A DNA stretch of 64,000 nucleotides, taken from assembly GCF_030270585.1 (NCBI RefSeq), contig NZ_BSYI01000006.1, positions 1-64,000 of the forward strand, given 5' to 3'. The notes beneath the pieces are model-generated. The model was not told the origin of the DNA. It made no database searches and saw only the letters and a list, made by a program, of their open reading frames with translations. Below, piece after piece: positions 45,887 through 54,797 of this stretch. The DNA is from Paralimibaculum aggregatum (GTDB lineage: Bacteria > Pseudomonadota > Alphaproteobacteria > Rhodobacterales > Rhodobacteraceae). Numbering within the stretch: the first letter of the stretch is position 1; every line of letters starts with the position of its first letter. The translations under genes and the position numbers were made by a program.

Positions 45887-46027
45887 TCATCCCCAGGGAT
45901 TGGCGCTGTTGCCGCCCATCTTGACGATGGTGACGATGAACAGCAGCGCCGCGAAGCCGAGCAGCACCGCGAGCACGCCGAGATTGCGGCCGCGCCGGCG
46001 CTTGTGCAGTTCGTGGTCGCGTTGCAT
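45887..46027 (-). CDS. Small CoxF-like membrane protein of the oxidase operon
   Basis: A 46-residue protein. It has a basic N-terminus [15 protein letters not shown], one hydrophobic helix [20 protein letters not shown], and the tail [11 protein letters not shown]. Small proteins of this type sit between ctaB and ctaG in Rhodobacterales and are often called CoxF or oxidase assembly factors; the function is not established. It starts 15 bp after the ctaB stop. Confidence 0.85.
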   Translation of the reverse strand: MQRDHELHKRRRGRNLGVLAVLLGFAALLFIVTIVKMGGNSANPWG

Positions 46028-46042
46028 GGGCAGCCTCCGGGG

Positions 46043-47011
46043 TCAGATCCAGGCCGGCCAGTCGAGGCCGGGCAGCAGCGCGGCCAGCGCCGCATCGGCC
46101 AGGACGGCAGCGAAGATGGCGAAGAGATAGGCGATGGAGACGCCGAAGAGGCGCTTCTCCGCGGCATAGCGGTCGGCGGCGGCGGCCTCGGCGCTGCGCT
46201 GCGCCACGACCCGGGCGCGCAGCAGGAAGACCAGGTTGCCGAGCAGCGCCGCGGCGAGGGTCAGCGGCCCGCCCGCCTCGGTCAGCGCCAGCAGCACCGG
46301 CAGCGGCGCCAGCACCAGGCTGTAGAGCCAGATCAGCCGGCGCGTCGCCGGCTCGCCCGCCACCACCGGCATCATCGGCACGCCGACGCGGGTGTAGTCG
46401 TCGTTGCGGAACAGCGCCAGCGCCCAGAAATGCGGCGGCGTCCAGAGGAAGATCACGAGGAACATCAGCACCGGCGCCAGCGTCACCTCGCCGGTCATCG
46501 CGGCCCAGCCGATCACCGGCGGGAAGGCGCCGGCGGCGCCGCCGATCACGATGTTCTGCGGCGTCGCGCGCTTCAGCCAGATCGAGTAGATCACCGCGTA
46601 GAAGAAGATGGTGAAGGCCAGCAGCGCGGCGGAGAGCGGGTTGGCGACCACCGCCAGCGTGCCGACCGAGAGGATCGAGAGCCCGATGCCGAGGCCGAGC
46701 GCCTCCTCCGGCCCGACCCGGCCCGAGGGGATCGGCCGGCCGGCGGTGCGGGACATCTCGGCGTCGATATCGGCGTCCCACCACATGTTGAGCGCGCCCG
46801 AGGCGCCGGCCCCCACGGCGATGCAGATCAGCGCCGCCAGCGCCACCACCGGATGTTCGCCCGCCGGCGCCGCGGCCATGGCGGCGAGCGCGGTGAACAC
46901 CACGAGCCGCATCACGCGGGGCTTCAGGAGGGCGATGTAGTCGCCGAACTGCGCCTCGCCGGTGGTTGCGATGTCGTAGTCCTGGGCGAGCTGGGTGCTG
47001 GCGTCGGTCAA
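46043..47011 (-). CDS. ctaB: Heme o synthase (protoheme IX farnesyltransferase)
   Basis: A 322-residue UbiA-family prenyltransferase that adds farnesyl to heme b to make heme o, the precursor of heme a. The Asp-rich motif [20 protein letters not shown] and the second [12 protein letters not shown] are conserved; about nine helices; [13 protein letters not shown] is characteristic. Located between coxB and the CoxF-like gene. Confidence 0.97.
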   Translation of the reverse strand: MTDASTQLAQDYDIATTGEAQFGDYIALLKPRVMRLVVFTALAAMAAAPAGEHPVVALAALICIAVGAGASGALNMWWDADIDAEMSRTAGRPIPSGRVGPEEALGLGIGLSILSVGTLAVVANPLSAALLAFTIFFYAVIYSIWLKRATPQNIVIGGAAGAFPPVIGWAAMTGEVTLAPVLMFLVIFLWTPPHFWALALFRNDDYTRVGVPMMPVVAGEPATRRLIWLYSLVLAPLPVLLALTEAGGPLTLAAALLGNLVFLLRARVVAQRSAEAAAADRYAAEKRLFGVSIAYLFAIFAAVLADAALAALLPGLDWPAWI

Positions 47012-47038
47012 CGGGGGCCTCGGGGTTGCGTGTCGGAG

Positions 47039-47058
47039 GGGGCCGCGGGCGCGGCCCC
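47039..47058 (-). promoter_or_regulatory. Hairpin between coxB and ctaB
   Basis: GGGGCCGCG-GG-CGCGGCCCC, a 9-bp perfect stem just 3' of the coxB stop on the minus strand. There is no T-tract, so it is more likely an mRNA-stabilising or partially terminating element than a full terminator. coxB product is needed in different amounts than ctaB product, which would suit such a site (inference). Confidence 0.5.
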
Positions 47059-47072
47059 GGGGAAGGCGCGGA

Positions 47073-47966
47073 TCAGTCGGCGGCGGTCACGGCCGGGGCC
47101 TGGGCGACGCGCGAGCTCTCCTCGCGGCGGGCGACCTGCTCGGCGACCCAGGCGTCATACTCCTCCTGCGGCACCACCTCGACGACGATCGGCATGTAGG
47201 CATGGGCGAGGCCGCAGAGCTCCGAGCACTGGCCGAAATAGGTGCCGGGCTCGCTGACGTTGAACCAGGCCTCGTTGATGCGGCCGGGGATCGCGTCGAT
47301 CTTGATGCCGAAGGCCGGCATCGCCCAGTTGTGGATCACGTCGGCGCCGGTCACCAGCAGGTGCACGTTGGTGTCGGCCGGCACGACGATGCGGGTGTCG
47401 GTGGCGAGCAGGAACTCGTCCTCGGAATAGCCGTATTCCTTGAGCTGCGCGCGGACCTCGTCGGTCAGCATGTTCTGGCCGTCCATCGCCGGGCTGCCGA
47501 TCATGTAGGCCGACATCTCGATGCCCTCGTCCGGATACTCGTAGTCCCAGTACCACTGGTTGCCGGTGGCCTTGATGGTCAGCTCCGGGGTCGGCACGGT
47601 CATCTGCGCGTCGAGCAGGCGCAGCGAGGGGATCGCGATCACCACCAGAATCAGCACCGGCACCGCGGTCCAGACCACCTCGACGGCGGCATTGTGGGTG
47701 AAGGTCTCCGGCTCCGGGTTGCGGCTCTCGCGGTAGCGCCAGATGGTGTAGGCCATCAGCCCGGTGACGAAGACCACGATCACGCCGATGATCACCAGCA
47801 GCATGTCGTCGAGCCAGACCAGGTCGGCGGCGTGGCTGGTGACCGGGCGCTGCAGTCCGGTGCCGAGCGCATGCGGCTTGCCCGTGGGCTCCTGGCCGAG
47901 CGCGGGAAGGGCGGCAAGGGCCGCCGCGGCGGCGAGAACGGTGGGGGCAAGTTTTCGCATGATCAT
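47073..47966 (-). CDS. coxB: Cytochrome c oxidase subunit II
   Basis: A 297-residue subunit II of the aa3 oxidase, carrying the binuclear CuA centre that takes electrons from cytochrome c. It has a signal peptide (cut near ALGQEP), two helices (about residues 54-76 and 94-114), the aromatic [12 protein letters not shown], and the CuA motif [12 protein letters not shown]. First gene of the leftward cox block. ATG 47966 has AGGAC upstream; ATG 47960 is nearly as good. Confidence 0.98.
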   Translation of the reverse strand: MIMRKLAPTVLAAAAALAALPALGQEPTGKPHALGTGLQRPVTSHAADLVWLDDMLLVIIGVIVVFVTGLMAYTIWRYRESRNPEPETFTHNAAVEVVWTAVPVLILVVIAIPSLRLLDAQMTVPTPELTIKATGNQWYWDYEYPDEGIEMSAYMIGSPAMDGQNMLTDEVRAQLKEYGYSEDEFLLATDTRIVVPADTNVHLLVTGADVIHNWAMPAFGIKIDAIPGRINEAWFNVSEPGTYFGQCSELCGLAHAYMPIVVEVVPQEEYDAWVAEQVARREESSRVAQAPAVTAAD

Positions 47967-48049
47967 CGCTATCGTCCTGTCGCTCCGGTCGCGTGAGGGA
48001 TCGGGGCCGCAGGGAATCCTGCCCCCGGCCCGTTTGCCTTTTCAGCTAT

Positions 48050-48077
48050 GCTGTATCACCTAGAGGACCAACTGCAA
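48050..48077 (-). promoter_or_regulatory. Predicted promoter of the coxB operon
   Basis: On the minus strand, TTGCAG (48077-48072) and TACAGC (48055-48050), 16-base spacer, in the least GC-rich part of the divergent region between coxB and tldD. Confidence 0.4.
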
Positions 48078-48177
48078 CAAGCGAGCGCTGCGCGGCAAGT
48101 CGCCGCGAGGCTCGATGCGCTTGACCGAGGTCAGTGCAGACGTGGAAAGAAGGCCCGTTCGGGCGACGGAGGACCAG

Positions 48178-49605
48178 ATGCACGACACCGACCGATTCCA
48201 GCCGTTCGAGACGGCGCTCGACGCGGACCGGGCGCTGGCCATCCTGCGCGACGCGGTGGCCGGCGCCGAGGATGGCGAGCTGTTCCTCGAGCGGCGCCGC
48301 GCCGAGGTCCTCGGCTTCGACGATGGCCGGCTGCGCACCGCGAGCTACGATGCGGCGGAGGGCTTCGGCCTGCGCGCGGTGGCCGGCGCCACGGCGGGAT
48401 ATGCCCATTCCACCGAGATCTCCGAGGCGGCGCTGAAGCGTGCGGCGGAGACCGCACGGCTGGCGGCGCGCGACGGCGGCGGCGTGCTGGCGCCGCCGCC
48501 GGCCGGCACCAATGCGGCGCGCTACCGCCCGCTCGACCCGGTCGCCGAGCAGCCGGTGGCGGCCAAGATCGCGCTGCTGCGCGAGATCGACGCCTTCCTG
48601 CGCGAACGCGACCCGCGGGTGGTGCAGGTCTCGGCGAGCCTCGCCAACGGCGTGCAGGAGGTCGAGATCCTGCGGCCGGAGGGCCTGCGCCTGACCGATC
48701 ACCGCCCGATGGCGCGGCTCAACGTCTCGGTGATCGTCGAGAAGGACGGCCGGCGCGAGAGCGGCTCGGCCGGCGGCGGCGGGCGGCACGACCTCGCCCG
48801 GCTGATCGCGCCCGCGGCCTGGCGCGCCACCGCCGAGGAGGCGCTGCGCATCGCGCTGGTGAATCTCGAGGCCGAGGATGCGCCGGCCGGGGTGATGGAC
48901 GTGGCGCTCGGCCCGGGCTGGCCCGGCATCCTGCTGCACGAGGCGATCGGCCACGGGCTGGAGGGCGACTTCAACCGCAAGGGCTCCTCGGCCTTCACCG
49001 AGCTGATGGGCCGGGAGGTCGCGGCGAAGGGCATCACGGTGATCGACGACGGCACCATCCCGGACCGGCGCGGCTCGATCACCATCGACGACGAGGGCAC
49101 CCCCTCGGGCCGCACCGTGCTGATCGAGGACGGCGTGCTCACCGGCTACATGCAGGACCGGCAGAACGCCCGGCTGATGGGGGTGGCGCCCACCGGCAAC
49201 GGGCGGCGCCAGTCCTATGCGCATATCCCGATGCCGCGGATGACCAACACCATCATGCTCGGCGGCGAGGCGGATCCGGGCTCGGTGCTCGCCGAGGTCG
49301 AGGACGGGATCTATGCCGTCGGCTTCGGCGGCGGGCAGGTCGACATCGCCAACGGCAAGTTCGTGTTCTCCTGCACCGAGGCCTACCGGGTGAAGGGCGG
49401 AAGGGTGCTGCATCCGGTGAAGGGCGCGACGCTGATCGGCGACGGGCCCTCGGCGCTGCGGCGGATCCGGGCGGTCGGCAACGACATGGCGATGGATCCC
49501 GGCGTCGGCACCTGCGGCAAGAACGGCCAGGGCGTGCCGGTGGGGGTCGGCCAGCCGACGCTGCTGATCGGCGGGCTCACGGTGGGCGGCGCCGGCGCCG
49601 GCTGA
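48178..49605 (+). CDS. tldD: TldD metalloprotease, catalytic subunit
   Basis: A 475-residue TldD. The zinc site HEAIGH is at residues 254-259 (HExxxH in LLHEAIGHGLEGDF), with a further Cys ligand region in VFSCTEAYRV. SFRTASYDAAEG-like N-terminal features and NARLMGVAPTGNGRRQSY, AHIPMPRMTNTIM follow the family. GGAGGACCAG precedes ATG 48178, which excludes an upstream frame extension. Partner PmbA is encoded at 10.6 kb. A diverged palindromic element follows the stop within 10 bp. Confidence 0.96.
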   Translation: MHDTDRFQPFETALDADRALAILRDAVAGAEDGELFLERRRAEVLGFDDGRLRTASYDAAEGFGLRAVAGATAGYAHSTEISEAALKRAAETARLAARDGGGVLAPPPAGTNAARYRPLDPVAEQPVAAKIALLREIDAFLRERDPRVVQVSASLANGVQEVEILRPEGLRLTDHRPMARLNVSVIVEKDGRRESGSAGGGGRHDLARLIAPAAWRATAEEALRIALVNLEAEDAPAGVMDVALGPGWPGILLHEAIGHGLEGDFNRKGSSAFTELMGREVAAKGITVIDDGTIPDRRGSITIDDEGTPSGRTVLIEDGVLTGYMQDRQNARLMGVAPTGNGRRQSYAHIPMPRMTNTIMLGGEADPGSVLAEVEDGIYAVGFGGGQVDIANGKFVFSCTEAYRVKGGRVLHPVKGATLIGDGPSALRRIRAVGNDMAMDPGVGTCGKNGQGVPVGVGQPTLLIGGLTVGGAGAG

Positions 49606-49612
49606 GGCCGGG

Positions 49613-49687
49613 CCCGCCGCCTCCCCCACCCCTGAGATGTCGCGGCGGCTGCCCGGGCAGCGTGGCCCACCCATGGGAGGCGGCGGG
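49613..49687 (-). repeat. Diverged copy of the dispersed palindromic element
   Basis: Arms CCCGCCGCCTCCCC and CCATGGGAGGCGGCGGGG match the 80-bp family, including the GGCCCACCCATGGGAGG inner edge, but the centre (CTGAGATGTCGCGGCGGC) is different. It starts 8 bp after the tldD stop and could act as its 3' hairpin. Confidence 0.8.
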
Positions 49688-49837
49688 GCGTCGCGCCCGG
49701 CATCTGGCGCCGGCTTGGGAGCTGCCGGCCGGCGGGCATCCGGCCTGCCGATCGGCGGGCGCGGGCCGGCCGGGCAGCGCGGCGCCCGGGCACCGGAGCA
49801 GCGGGGCGCTACGGGGGCAGCGGGGAACGGCGTGGCC

Positions 49838-50587
49838 TCAGGGGCGGCGGGCGGTCACGAAATAGCCGCTCGCCTGCACCGTGTTGCGCCAGCGGCTGAC
49901 GCGCGCGTCGAGCATCCGGTTGGGCCAGGTGCCGAGCCGGCGCTCCAGCGATTTCTTCCACCATTTCATCAGGTTCGCCATCGCCGAATACTTTCCGCGA
50001 ATCGGGTGCAGGGTGATCTCGTCGAAGTCGCGCAGCAGATAGGCCAGCCCGTCGCGCGAGAGCCGCTGGTAGTCCTGGAACATCAGGTCCGGCGGCGCGT
50101 GGTAGCGGTAGATCCACGGCACATAGAGGAAGATCCGCCCGCCGGGTCGCAGCGCCGCGCGCAGGTTGGCGACCGCGGCGGGCGGGTCGTAGACATGCTC
50201 GAGCAGCGCCAGCGCGATCACCGCGTCGTAGCGGCCGTGCATCCAGTCCGGAAACGGCGAGCAGACATCGCCGAGAAGGTCCGGGTAGTCGCCGAAATCG
50301 TTGATGTCTAGGGTCTCCACCCGGTCGCCGAGGGCGCCGAGATGGGTGCGCATCGAGGCGCCGACATCGAGGATGCGGGTCGCCGTGCGGGTCGCCTCGA
50401 GGATCTGCTCGCGGCTGCGGTCGCGGTGCAGGTGGCGCAGGTCGATGGCGACCCGGCGGGTGATCGCCTCGAGCCGCTCCTTGATCCCGGCGGTGTCGTG
50501 CAGGCGGGTCTTTCCGGGGCCGGCGCTCCTGGGGCCAGCGTCCACGGGTCCCGTCGCATCGGGGGCGGTGTTCTCGGGGTCGGTCAT
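49838..50587 (-). CDS. SAM-dependent methyltransferase of the glycosyltransferase operon
   Basis: A 249-residue class I methyltransferase. RILDVGASMRTHLGALG is a variant motif I, ETLDINDFGDYPDLLGDV and YDAVIALALLEHVYDP provide motifs II-IV, and LRPGGRIFLYVPWIYRYH the post-motif. The C-terminal YFVTARRP closes the fold. Substrate unknown; location as last gene of the operon suggests capping or modification of a glycan. ATG 50587 overlaps the preceding stop by 4 bp. Confidence 0.85.
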   Translation of the reverse strand: MTDPENTAPDATGPVDAGPRSAGPGKTRLHDTAGIKERLEAITRRVAIDLRHLHRDRSREQILEATRTATRILDVGASMRTHLGALGDRVETLDINDFGDYPDLLGDVCSPFPDWMHGRYDAVIALALLEHVYDPPAAVANLRAALRPGGRIFLYVPWIYRYHAPPDLMFQDYQRLSRDGLAYLLRDFDEITLHPIRGKYSAMANLMKWWKKSLERRLGTWPNRMLDARVSRWRNTVQASGYFVTARRP

Positions 50588-51723
50588 CGGGCAAGCTCCA
50601 GGAGGGCGCGGGCGGCGCGGGCGGCGCCGTCGCGCGGCCAGGGCCAGGGCGGGCGCCGCGGTGCGCGGGCGGCGGCCTCGGCGGCTCGGGCGAGGGCCGG
50701 CGCGTCGAGCCCGTCGAGATCGAGCACCGAGATGCCGTCGAGCCGGGCCAGCGCCGCGGCGCGGATCGACTGCTCGCGCTCGCCATGCTCGGCGAAGGGG
50801 ACGAGCAGGGCCGGCGTGCGGCAGGCGGCGAGATCCATCACGGTGTTGTAGCCGGCGAGGCTGACCGAGCAGGCCGCTGCCGCCAGCAGCGCCGGATAGT
50901 CGGCCCGCACCGGCTCCGCGGCGAGCCGGGGATGGCCGTGCCGCGCGGTGAGCGCCGCCGCCTCGGCCGCCGCCGCCGCGCCGCCCACGAGCAGGTGCCA
51001 GGGGCGGGCGCTCGCCGCCGCGGCCACCGCCGCCAGCGCCAGCAGCCGCCGTCCGAGCACCCCGCCGCCGCCGGCGACCAGCACCGTCTCGCCGCGCTGC
51101 GCCGCCGGTGCCTCCGCCGCCCCGACATAGCCGGTGTGCAGCACCGGAACCCCGAGATTCGCCGGCAGCGGCCAGCTTGCCGCGAGCGGCAGCACCGCGG
51201 CCTCGCCATGCACCAGCACCGCGGCATAATCGGCCCGGAGCCGCGCCGCCGCCACGGCCAGCCGCTCCGGGCGCGAGGGCGGCTCCGGCACGTCGCGCAG
51301 GGAGGCGACCACCCGGGCGCCGGGGCGGGCGGCCCGCGCCGCCGCGATCGCCGCCGCGAACTCCGCCGCCAGCCGGCGCCGGCCGAGAGGGAAGGTCTCG
51401 GTCACCAGCAGATCCGGCGCGAAGCCGCCGAGCCGGGCGCAGAGATCGGCCCGCCGGGCGGCGAGGTCGGCCTCGGTCGCGGGCGCGCCATCGCCGCGGC
51501 GCGGCGTCGAGAAATCGAAATCCGGCACCGAGAGCGGCGCCAGCTGGTGAAAGCCGATCCGGTCCCGCGCCAGCGCCTCCGGCGGCAGCTGCGGCAGTGG
51601 CCGCCCGCCGCTCAGCAGCAGCACCTCCGCCCCCGCCGCCGCCAGCGCCCGGCCGAGCGCCGCCATGCGCACCAGATGCCCGCTGCCGGAGAGATGGGTG
51701 ACGAGGAGCGCGACCCGCGTCAC
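50584..51723 (-). CDS. MurG-like GT-B glycosyltransferase
   Basis: A 379-residue GT-B fold protein, relatives of which fall in the MurG/COG4671-like group. VALLVTHLSGSGHLVRMAALG is the N-terminal glycine-rich loop; the second domain has VLVAGGGGVLGRRLL and the acceptor/donor motif SVSLAGYNTVMDLAACRTP followed by VPFAEHGEREQ. It starts at GTG 51723, overlapping the phosphatase stop (GTGA). Sugar specificity is not deducible. Confidence 0.8.
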   Translation of the reverse strand: MTRVALLVTHLSGSGHLVRMAALGRALAAAGAEVLLLSGGRPLPQLPPEALARDRIGFHQLAPLSVPDFDFSTPRRGDGAPATEADLAARRADLCARLGGFAPDLLVTETFPLGRRRLAAEFAAAIAAARAARPGARVVASLRDVPEPPSRPERLAVAAARLRADYAAVLVHGEAAVLPLAASWPLPANLGVPVLHTGYVGAAEAPAAQRGETVLVAGGGGVLGRRLLALAAVAAAASARPWHLLVGGAAAAAEAAALTARHGHPRLAAEPVRADYPALLAAAACSVSLAGYNTVMDLAACRTPALLVPFAEHGEREQSIRAAALARLDGISVLDLDGLDAPALARAAEAAARAPRRPPWPWPRDGAARAARALLELAR

Positions 51724-52352
51724 GGGGCGGCGCCGTCCCGGGCTGCCTCGCGGCGCGGCACGAGGCGCATCGGCGCCGCCGGATCCGAGAGCCGGCCCTG
51801 CGCGTCGCAGCGCATCGGGTAGAGCCGCGCGCGCTTGATCTCCGGCGCCTCGGCCTCGGCCGGCAGCCCGTGCGCCTCGCGCATCAGGTGCCGCATCACC
51901 GCCTTGTGCACGACGAGCAGCGTGCGCCGCCCGCTGCCGCCGATCCCGGCCAGCGCCGGGCGCACCCGGGCCAGCACGTCGCGCGCCGTCTCGCCGTTCG
52001 GCGGGCGGAAATCCGGGCCCATCAGGTGGGTCGCGACGAAGCCCGAGGCCGGATCGGCCAGCAGCGCCTCGCCGATCAGCCCCTCCCAATCGCCCCAGTC
52101 CTGCTCGACGAGGCGGGCATCGAGCTGCACCGGGCGGCCTTCGGCCAGGCTCTCGGCGGTCTCGCGGGCGCGGCAGAGGGTGCTGGCGACGATCGCCGCG
52201 CGGTCCCAGGGCCGGGGCAGGCGGAGCTCGGCGAGCCGTGCCCGGGCATCCGCGGTGAGCGGCCGGTCGGCGCGGCCCTGCAGGCGCTGCTCGCGGTTCC
52301 AGTCGGTCGGAAAATGGCGGATCAGGGCGATCTCGGTGCTGTCGGCGGGCAT
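51720..52352 (-). CDS. Histidine phosphatase family protein
   Basis: A 210-residue phosphoglycerate-mutase-like phosphatase. The catalytic LIRHFPTDWNREQRLQGRAD has the phospho-accepting His of the RHG motif (RHF here), ASTLCRARETAESLA follows, and the second His is in LLVVHKAVMRHLM. It could dephosphorylate a sugar phosphate intermediate used by the neighbouring transferases (inference). ATG 52352 is 29 bp after the upstream glycosyltransferase stop. Confidence 0.88.
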   Translation of the reverse strand: MPADSTEIALIRHFPTDWNREQRLQGRADRPLTADARARLAELRLPRPWDRAAIVASTLCRARETAESLAEGRPVQLDARLVEQDWGDWEGLIGEALLADPASGFVATHLMGPDFRPPNGETARDVLARVRPALAGIGGSGRRTLLVVHKAVMRHLMREAHGLPAEAEAPEIKRARLYPMRCDAQGRLSDPAAPMRLVPRREAARDGAAP

Positions 52353-52381
52353 CTCGGGGGTTTCCGGTGAGGGGCAGGCGC

Positions 52382-53497
52382 TCAGCGCCGGGCGATCAGG
52401 GCGCCGAGCTCGGCGCCGAGGAGCCGGGCGGCGGCCTCGAGGCTGTGGCGGGCCTCGATGCGTGCCCGCGCGGCGGCGGAGAGGGCCTCGCGGCCGGCGG
52501 CAGCGGCGGCGATGGCGGCGGCATAGGCGGGGGCGTCGTCCGGCGGGGCGAGCGGCGCGGCGACGCAGGCGCGGGCGGCGGGGCCGTCCTCGGCCACCAC
52601 CGGAAGCCCGGCGCTCTGGGCCTCGAGCCAGGCCATGCCGACGCCCTCCGCGACGCCGGGCCAGAGCAGCAGATCCGCCGCGGCATATTCCGCGCGCAGC
52701 CGCAGCGGGTCGGCGACCGGGCCGAGCCAGCGCACCCGCGCGGCGAGCGGCGCGAAGAGCGCCCCCACCGCATCCGCCGCCGGGCCGGTGCCGACGATGC
52801 GCAGCTGCCAGTCGCCCGCGAGATGCGCGAGGCCGGCGGCGAGGCGGCGATAGCTCTCGAGCTTGTCTCCCGGGCGCATCATCGCCACCGTCAGCAGGCG
52901 GAGCCGCGGCCGCGCCGGGCGCGGGGCGACCGGCGGCCCGGCCTCGAGGAACGGCGGCAGATGGACCATCGCGCCGCCATGCCCGGCCATCTCGAGCGCC
53001 GTGCGGTCGCGCGCGGTGCTCCAGAACAGCCGGTCGGCGCGGGCGATGGCGGCCTCGGCGCGGGCGGCGAACCCGGCCCAGGGCCCGGTGCGCCGCTTCG
53101 GCGAGATCGAGGGCTCGGTGATCGCATAGGGGATGCCGAGCCGGTCTGCCACCGCGGGGCCGAGAAGGTCCGGCGCCTTCCAGTAGCAGTGATAGGTCAG
53201 CCAGGCGGCGGGCGGCGCCGGGGCCAGCGCCGCGGCCAGCCGGTCGGCCTCGGCCTCGGCGGCGCGGACCAGGCGGGCCTGCGCCGCGGCCGAGCCCTCG
53301 CCGTCGCGGAGCTTCAGCCGCGAGACCAGCTCGGGCGCGAAACCGGCCGCGGCGAGCGCTGCCATGGTCAGCCGGGCGATCTCGCGGTCGCCGGAGGGGA
53401 CCGGGTCGTCCGGCGGCTTCATCGGCGCGTAGACCGCGATGCGAGGCGGCTCCGCCGGGCCGGGCCGGGCGGCGATGTCGCGCGCCGCGATGGTCAT
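52382..53497 (-). CDS. GT4-like glycosyltransferase
   Basis: A 371-residue retaining-type GT-B glycosyltransferase. IAVYAPMKPPDDPVPSGDRE at the start is typical of group 1 enzymes that bind a lipid-linked acceptor; LRLLTVAMMRPGDKLESYRR begins the second domain, and LLLWPGVAEGVGMAWLEAQS holds the E-x7-E-type donor motif, with GLPVVAE after it. Overlaps the upstream glycosyltransferase by 4 bp. Confidence 0.88.
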   Translation of the reverse strand: MTIAARDIAARPGPAEPPRIAVYAPMKPPDDPVPSGDREIARLTMAALAAAGFAPELVSRLKLRDGEGSAAAQARLVRAAEAEADRLAAALAPAPPAAWLTYHCYWKAPDLLGPAVADRLGIPYAITEPSISPKRRTGPWAGFAARAEAAIARADRLFWSTARDRTALEMAGHGGAMVHLPPFLEAGPPVAPRPARPRLRLLTVAMMRPGDKLESYRRLAAGLAHLAGDWQLRIVGTGPAADAVGALFAPLAARVRWLGPVADPLRLRAEYAAADLLLWPGVAEGVGMAWLEAQSAGLPVVAEDGPAARACVAAPLAPPDDAPAYAAAIAAAAAGREALSAAARARIEARHSLEAAARLLGAELGALIARR

Positions 53498-54792
53498 GAC
53501 GCGGCCCGGTCGAGCGCCGGGGCCGGGCGCGGCGCCGGGGCGGCATCGCCGAGCCCGGCGGCGAGGCGCGCGGCGAGCAGGTCGATCCCCGGCTCCATCG
53601 CGAAATCGCGGATCAGCCGGGCATGGGCCGCCTCCGCCATCGCCGCCCGGGTCGCCGGATCGCCCGCCAGCACCGCGATGGCGCCGGCCAGCGCCGCCGG
53701 CTCGCCGGGAGGGACGAGCCAGCCATGGCCGGCATCCGGCAGGAATTCGGGGATCGCCGAGACCCGCGTCGAGAGGATCGGCAGCTTCTGCGAGGCCGCC
53801 TCCATCAGCACGTTGGGCAGCCCGTCGCGGTCGCCGTCCCCGGCGATCTTGGCCGGCAGCACGAAGAGATCGGCGGCGCGCATGGCGGCGATCACCTCGG
53901 TCTGGTCGCGCTTGCCCTGCCAGTCGATGCGCGGCGCGAGGCCGCGCCGCTCCGCCTCCGCCGCGAGCGGCCCGGCGAGCTTGCCGCCGCCGATATGGGT
54001 GAGGTGCCAGTCGAGTTCCGCCGGCAGCGCGGCGAGCGCCGCCAGCAGGTCGTCATAGCCCTTCTTCTCCACCAGCCGCCCGACCGAGAGCAGCCGGAAG
54101 GCGGCGCCCTTCGCCCGCGCCGCGGGAGGCGGGGGAAAGCGCGTGAGATCGAGCCCGTGATAGGCCAGCGCGACGCGCTCCGGCTCCGCCGCCAGGGCGG
54201 CCAGATGCGCCGCCCCGGAGGCGGTGCAGGTCACCGCGAAGGCGGCATCGGCGAGCTTGTCGGCCTTCTCGCGGTCCGGCGTCGTCCAGATGTCCTTGGC
54301 ATGGGCCGAGACGCCCCAGCCGAGCCCGCGCATCATCGCCGCATAGCGCGCCACCGATGCCGGCGTGTGCAGGAAATGGGCATAGAGGAAACGCGTGCCG
54401 GCGGGCAGCTCGGCGGCCAGCACCGCAGCCTGGCCGAAGCGGCGGATGCGGCTCCGGCCGGGCTCGCGCGCCAGATCGCCGAGCCAGGCCCGCAGCGCCC
54501 GGCCGAAGCCGGGCAGCCGCGCCGCCCGCGCCAGCCCGCGCAGCACCCGCAGCGGCTCGCCATGAAGATATTCCGGCAGGTAGCGCGGGCGCGCCCGGAT
54601 CCGGCCGTGGATCGGGTGGGTTCGGTCGTCATAGGGCGCGCGGAGCGACCAGATCTCGAAGACGAAGCCGCGGTCCTCCAGCGCCTTCAGCTCCTGCGCG
54701 ACGAAGGTCTCCGAGAGCCGCGGATAGCCCTTGACCACAACCGCCAGCGGCGGCGCGGGCGGGGCCTCGCGCGGGGGCATGGCGGCGGCCAT
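53494..54792 (-). CDS. GT4 family glycosyltransferase
   Basis: A 432-residue group 1 glycosyltransferase. VVVKGYPRLSETFVAQELKA is a characteristic N-terminus of exopolysaccharide-type GT4 enzymes; the donor-binding half has LLSVGRLVEKKGYDDLL, ADLFVLPAKIAGDGDRDGLP, and NVLMEAASQKLPILST. It follows the first gene of the operon by 5 bp. Confidence 0.92.
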   Translation of the reverse strand: MAAAMPPREAPPAPPLAVVVKGYPRLSETFVAQELKALEDRGFVFEIWSLRAPYDDRTHPIHGRIRARPRYLPEYLHGEPLRVLRGLARAARLPGFGRALRAWLGDLAREPGRSRIRRFGQAAVLAAELPAGTRFLYAHFLHTPASVARYAAMMRGLGWGVSAHAKDIWTTPDREKADKLADAAFAVTCTASGAAHLAALAAEPERVALAYHGLDLTRFPPPPAARAKGAAFRLLSVGRLVEKKGYDDLLAALAALPAELDWHLTHIGGGKLAGPLAAEAERRGLAPRIDWQGKRDQTEVIAAMRAADLFVLPAKIAGDGDRDGLPNVLMEAASQKLPILSTRVSAIPEFLPDAGHGWLVPPGEPAALAGAIAVLAGDPATRAAMAEAAHARLIRDFAMEPGIDLLAARLAAGLGDAAPAPRPAPALDRAAS

Positions 54793-54797
54793 CGGGG

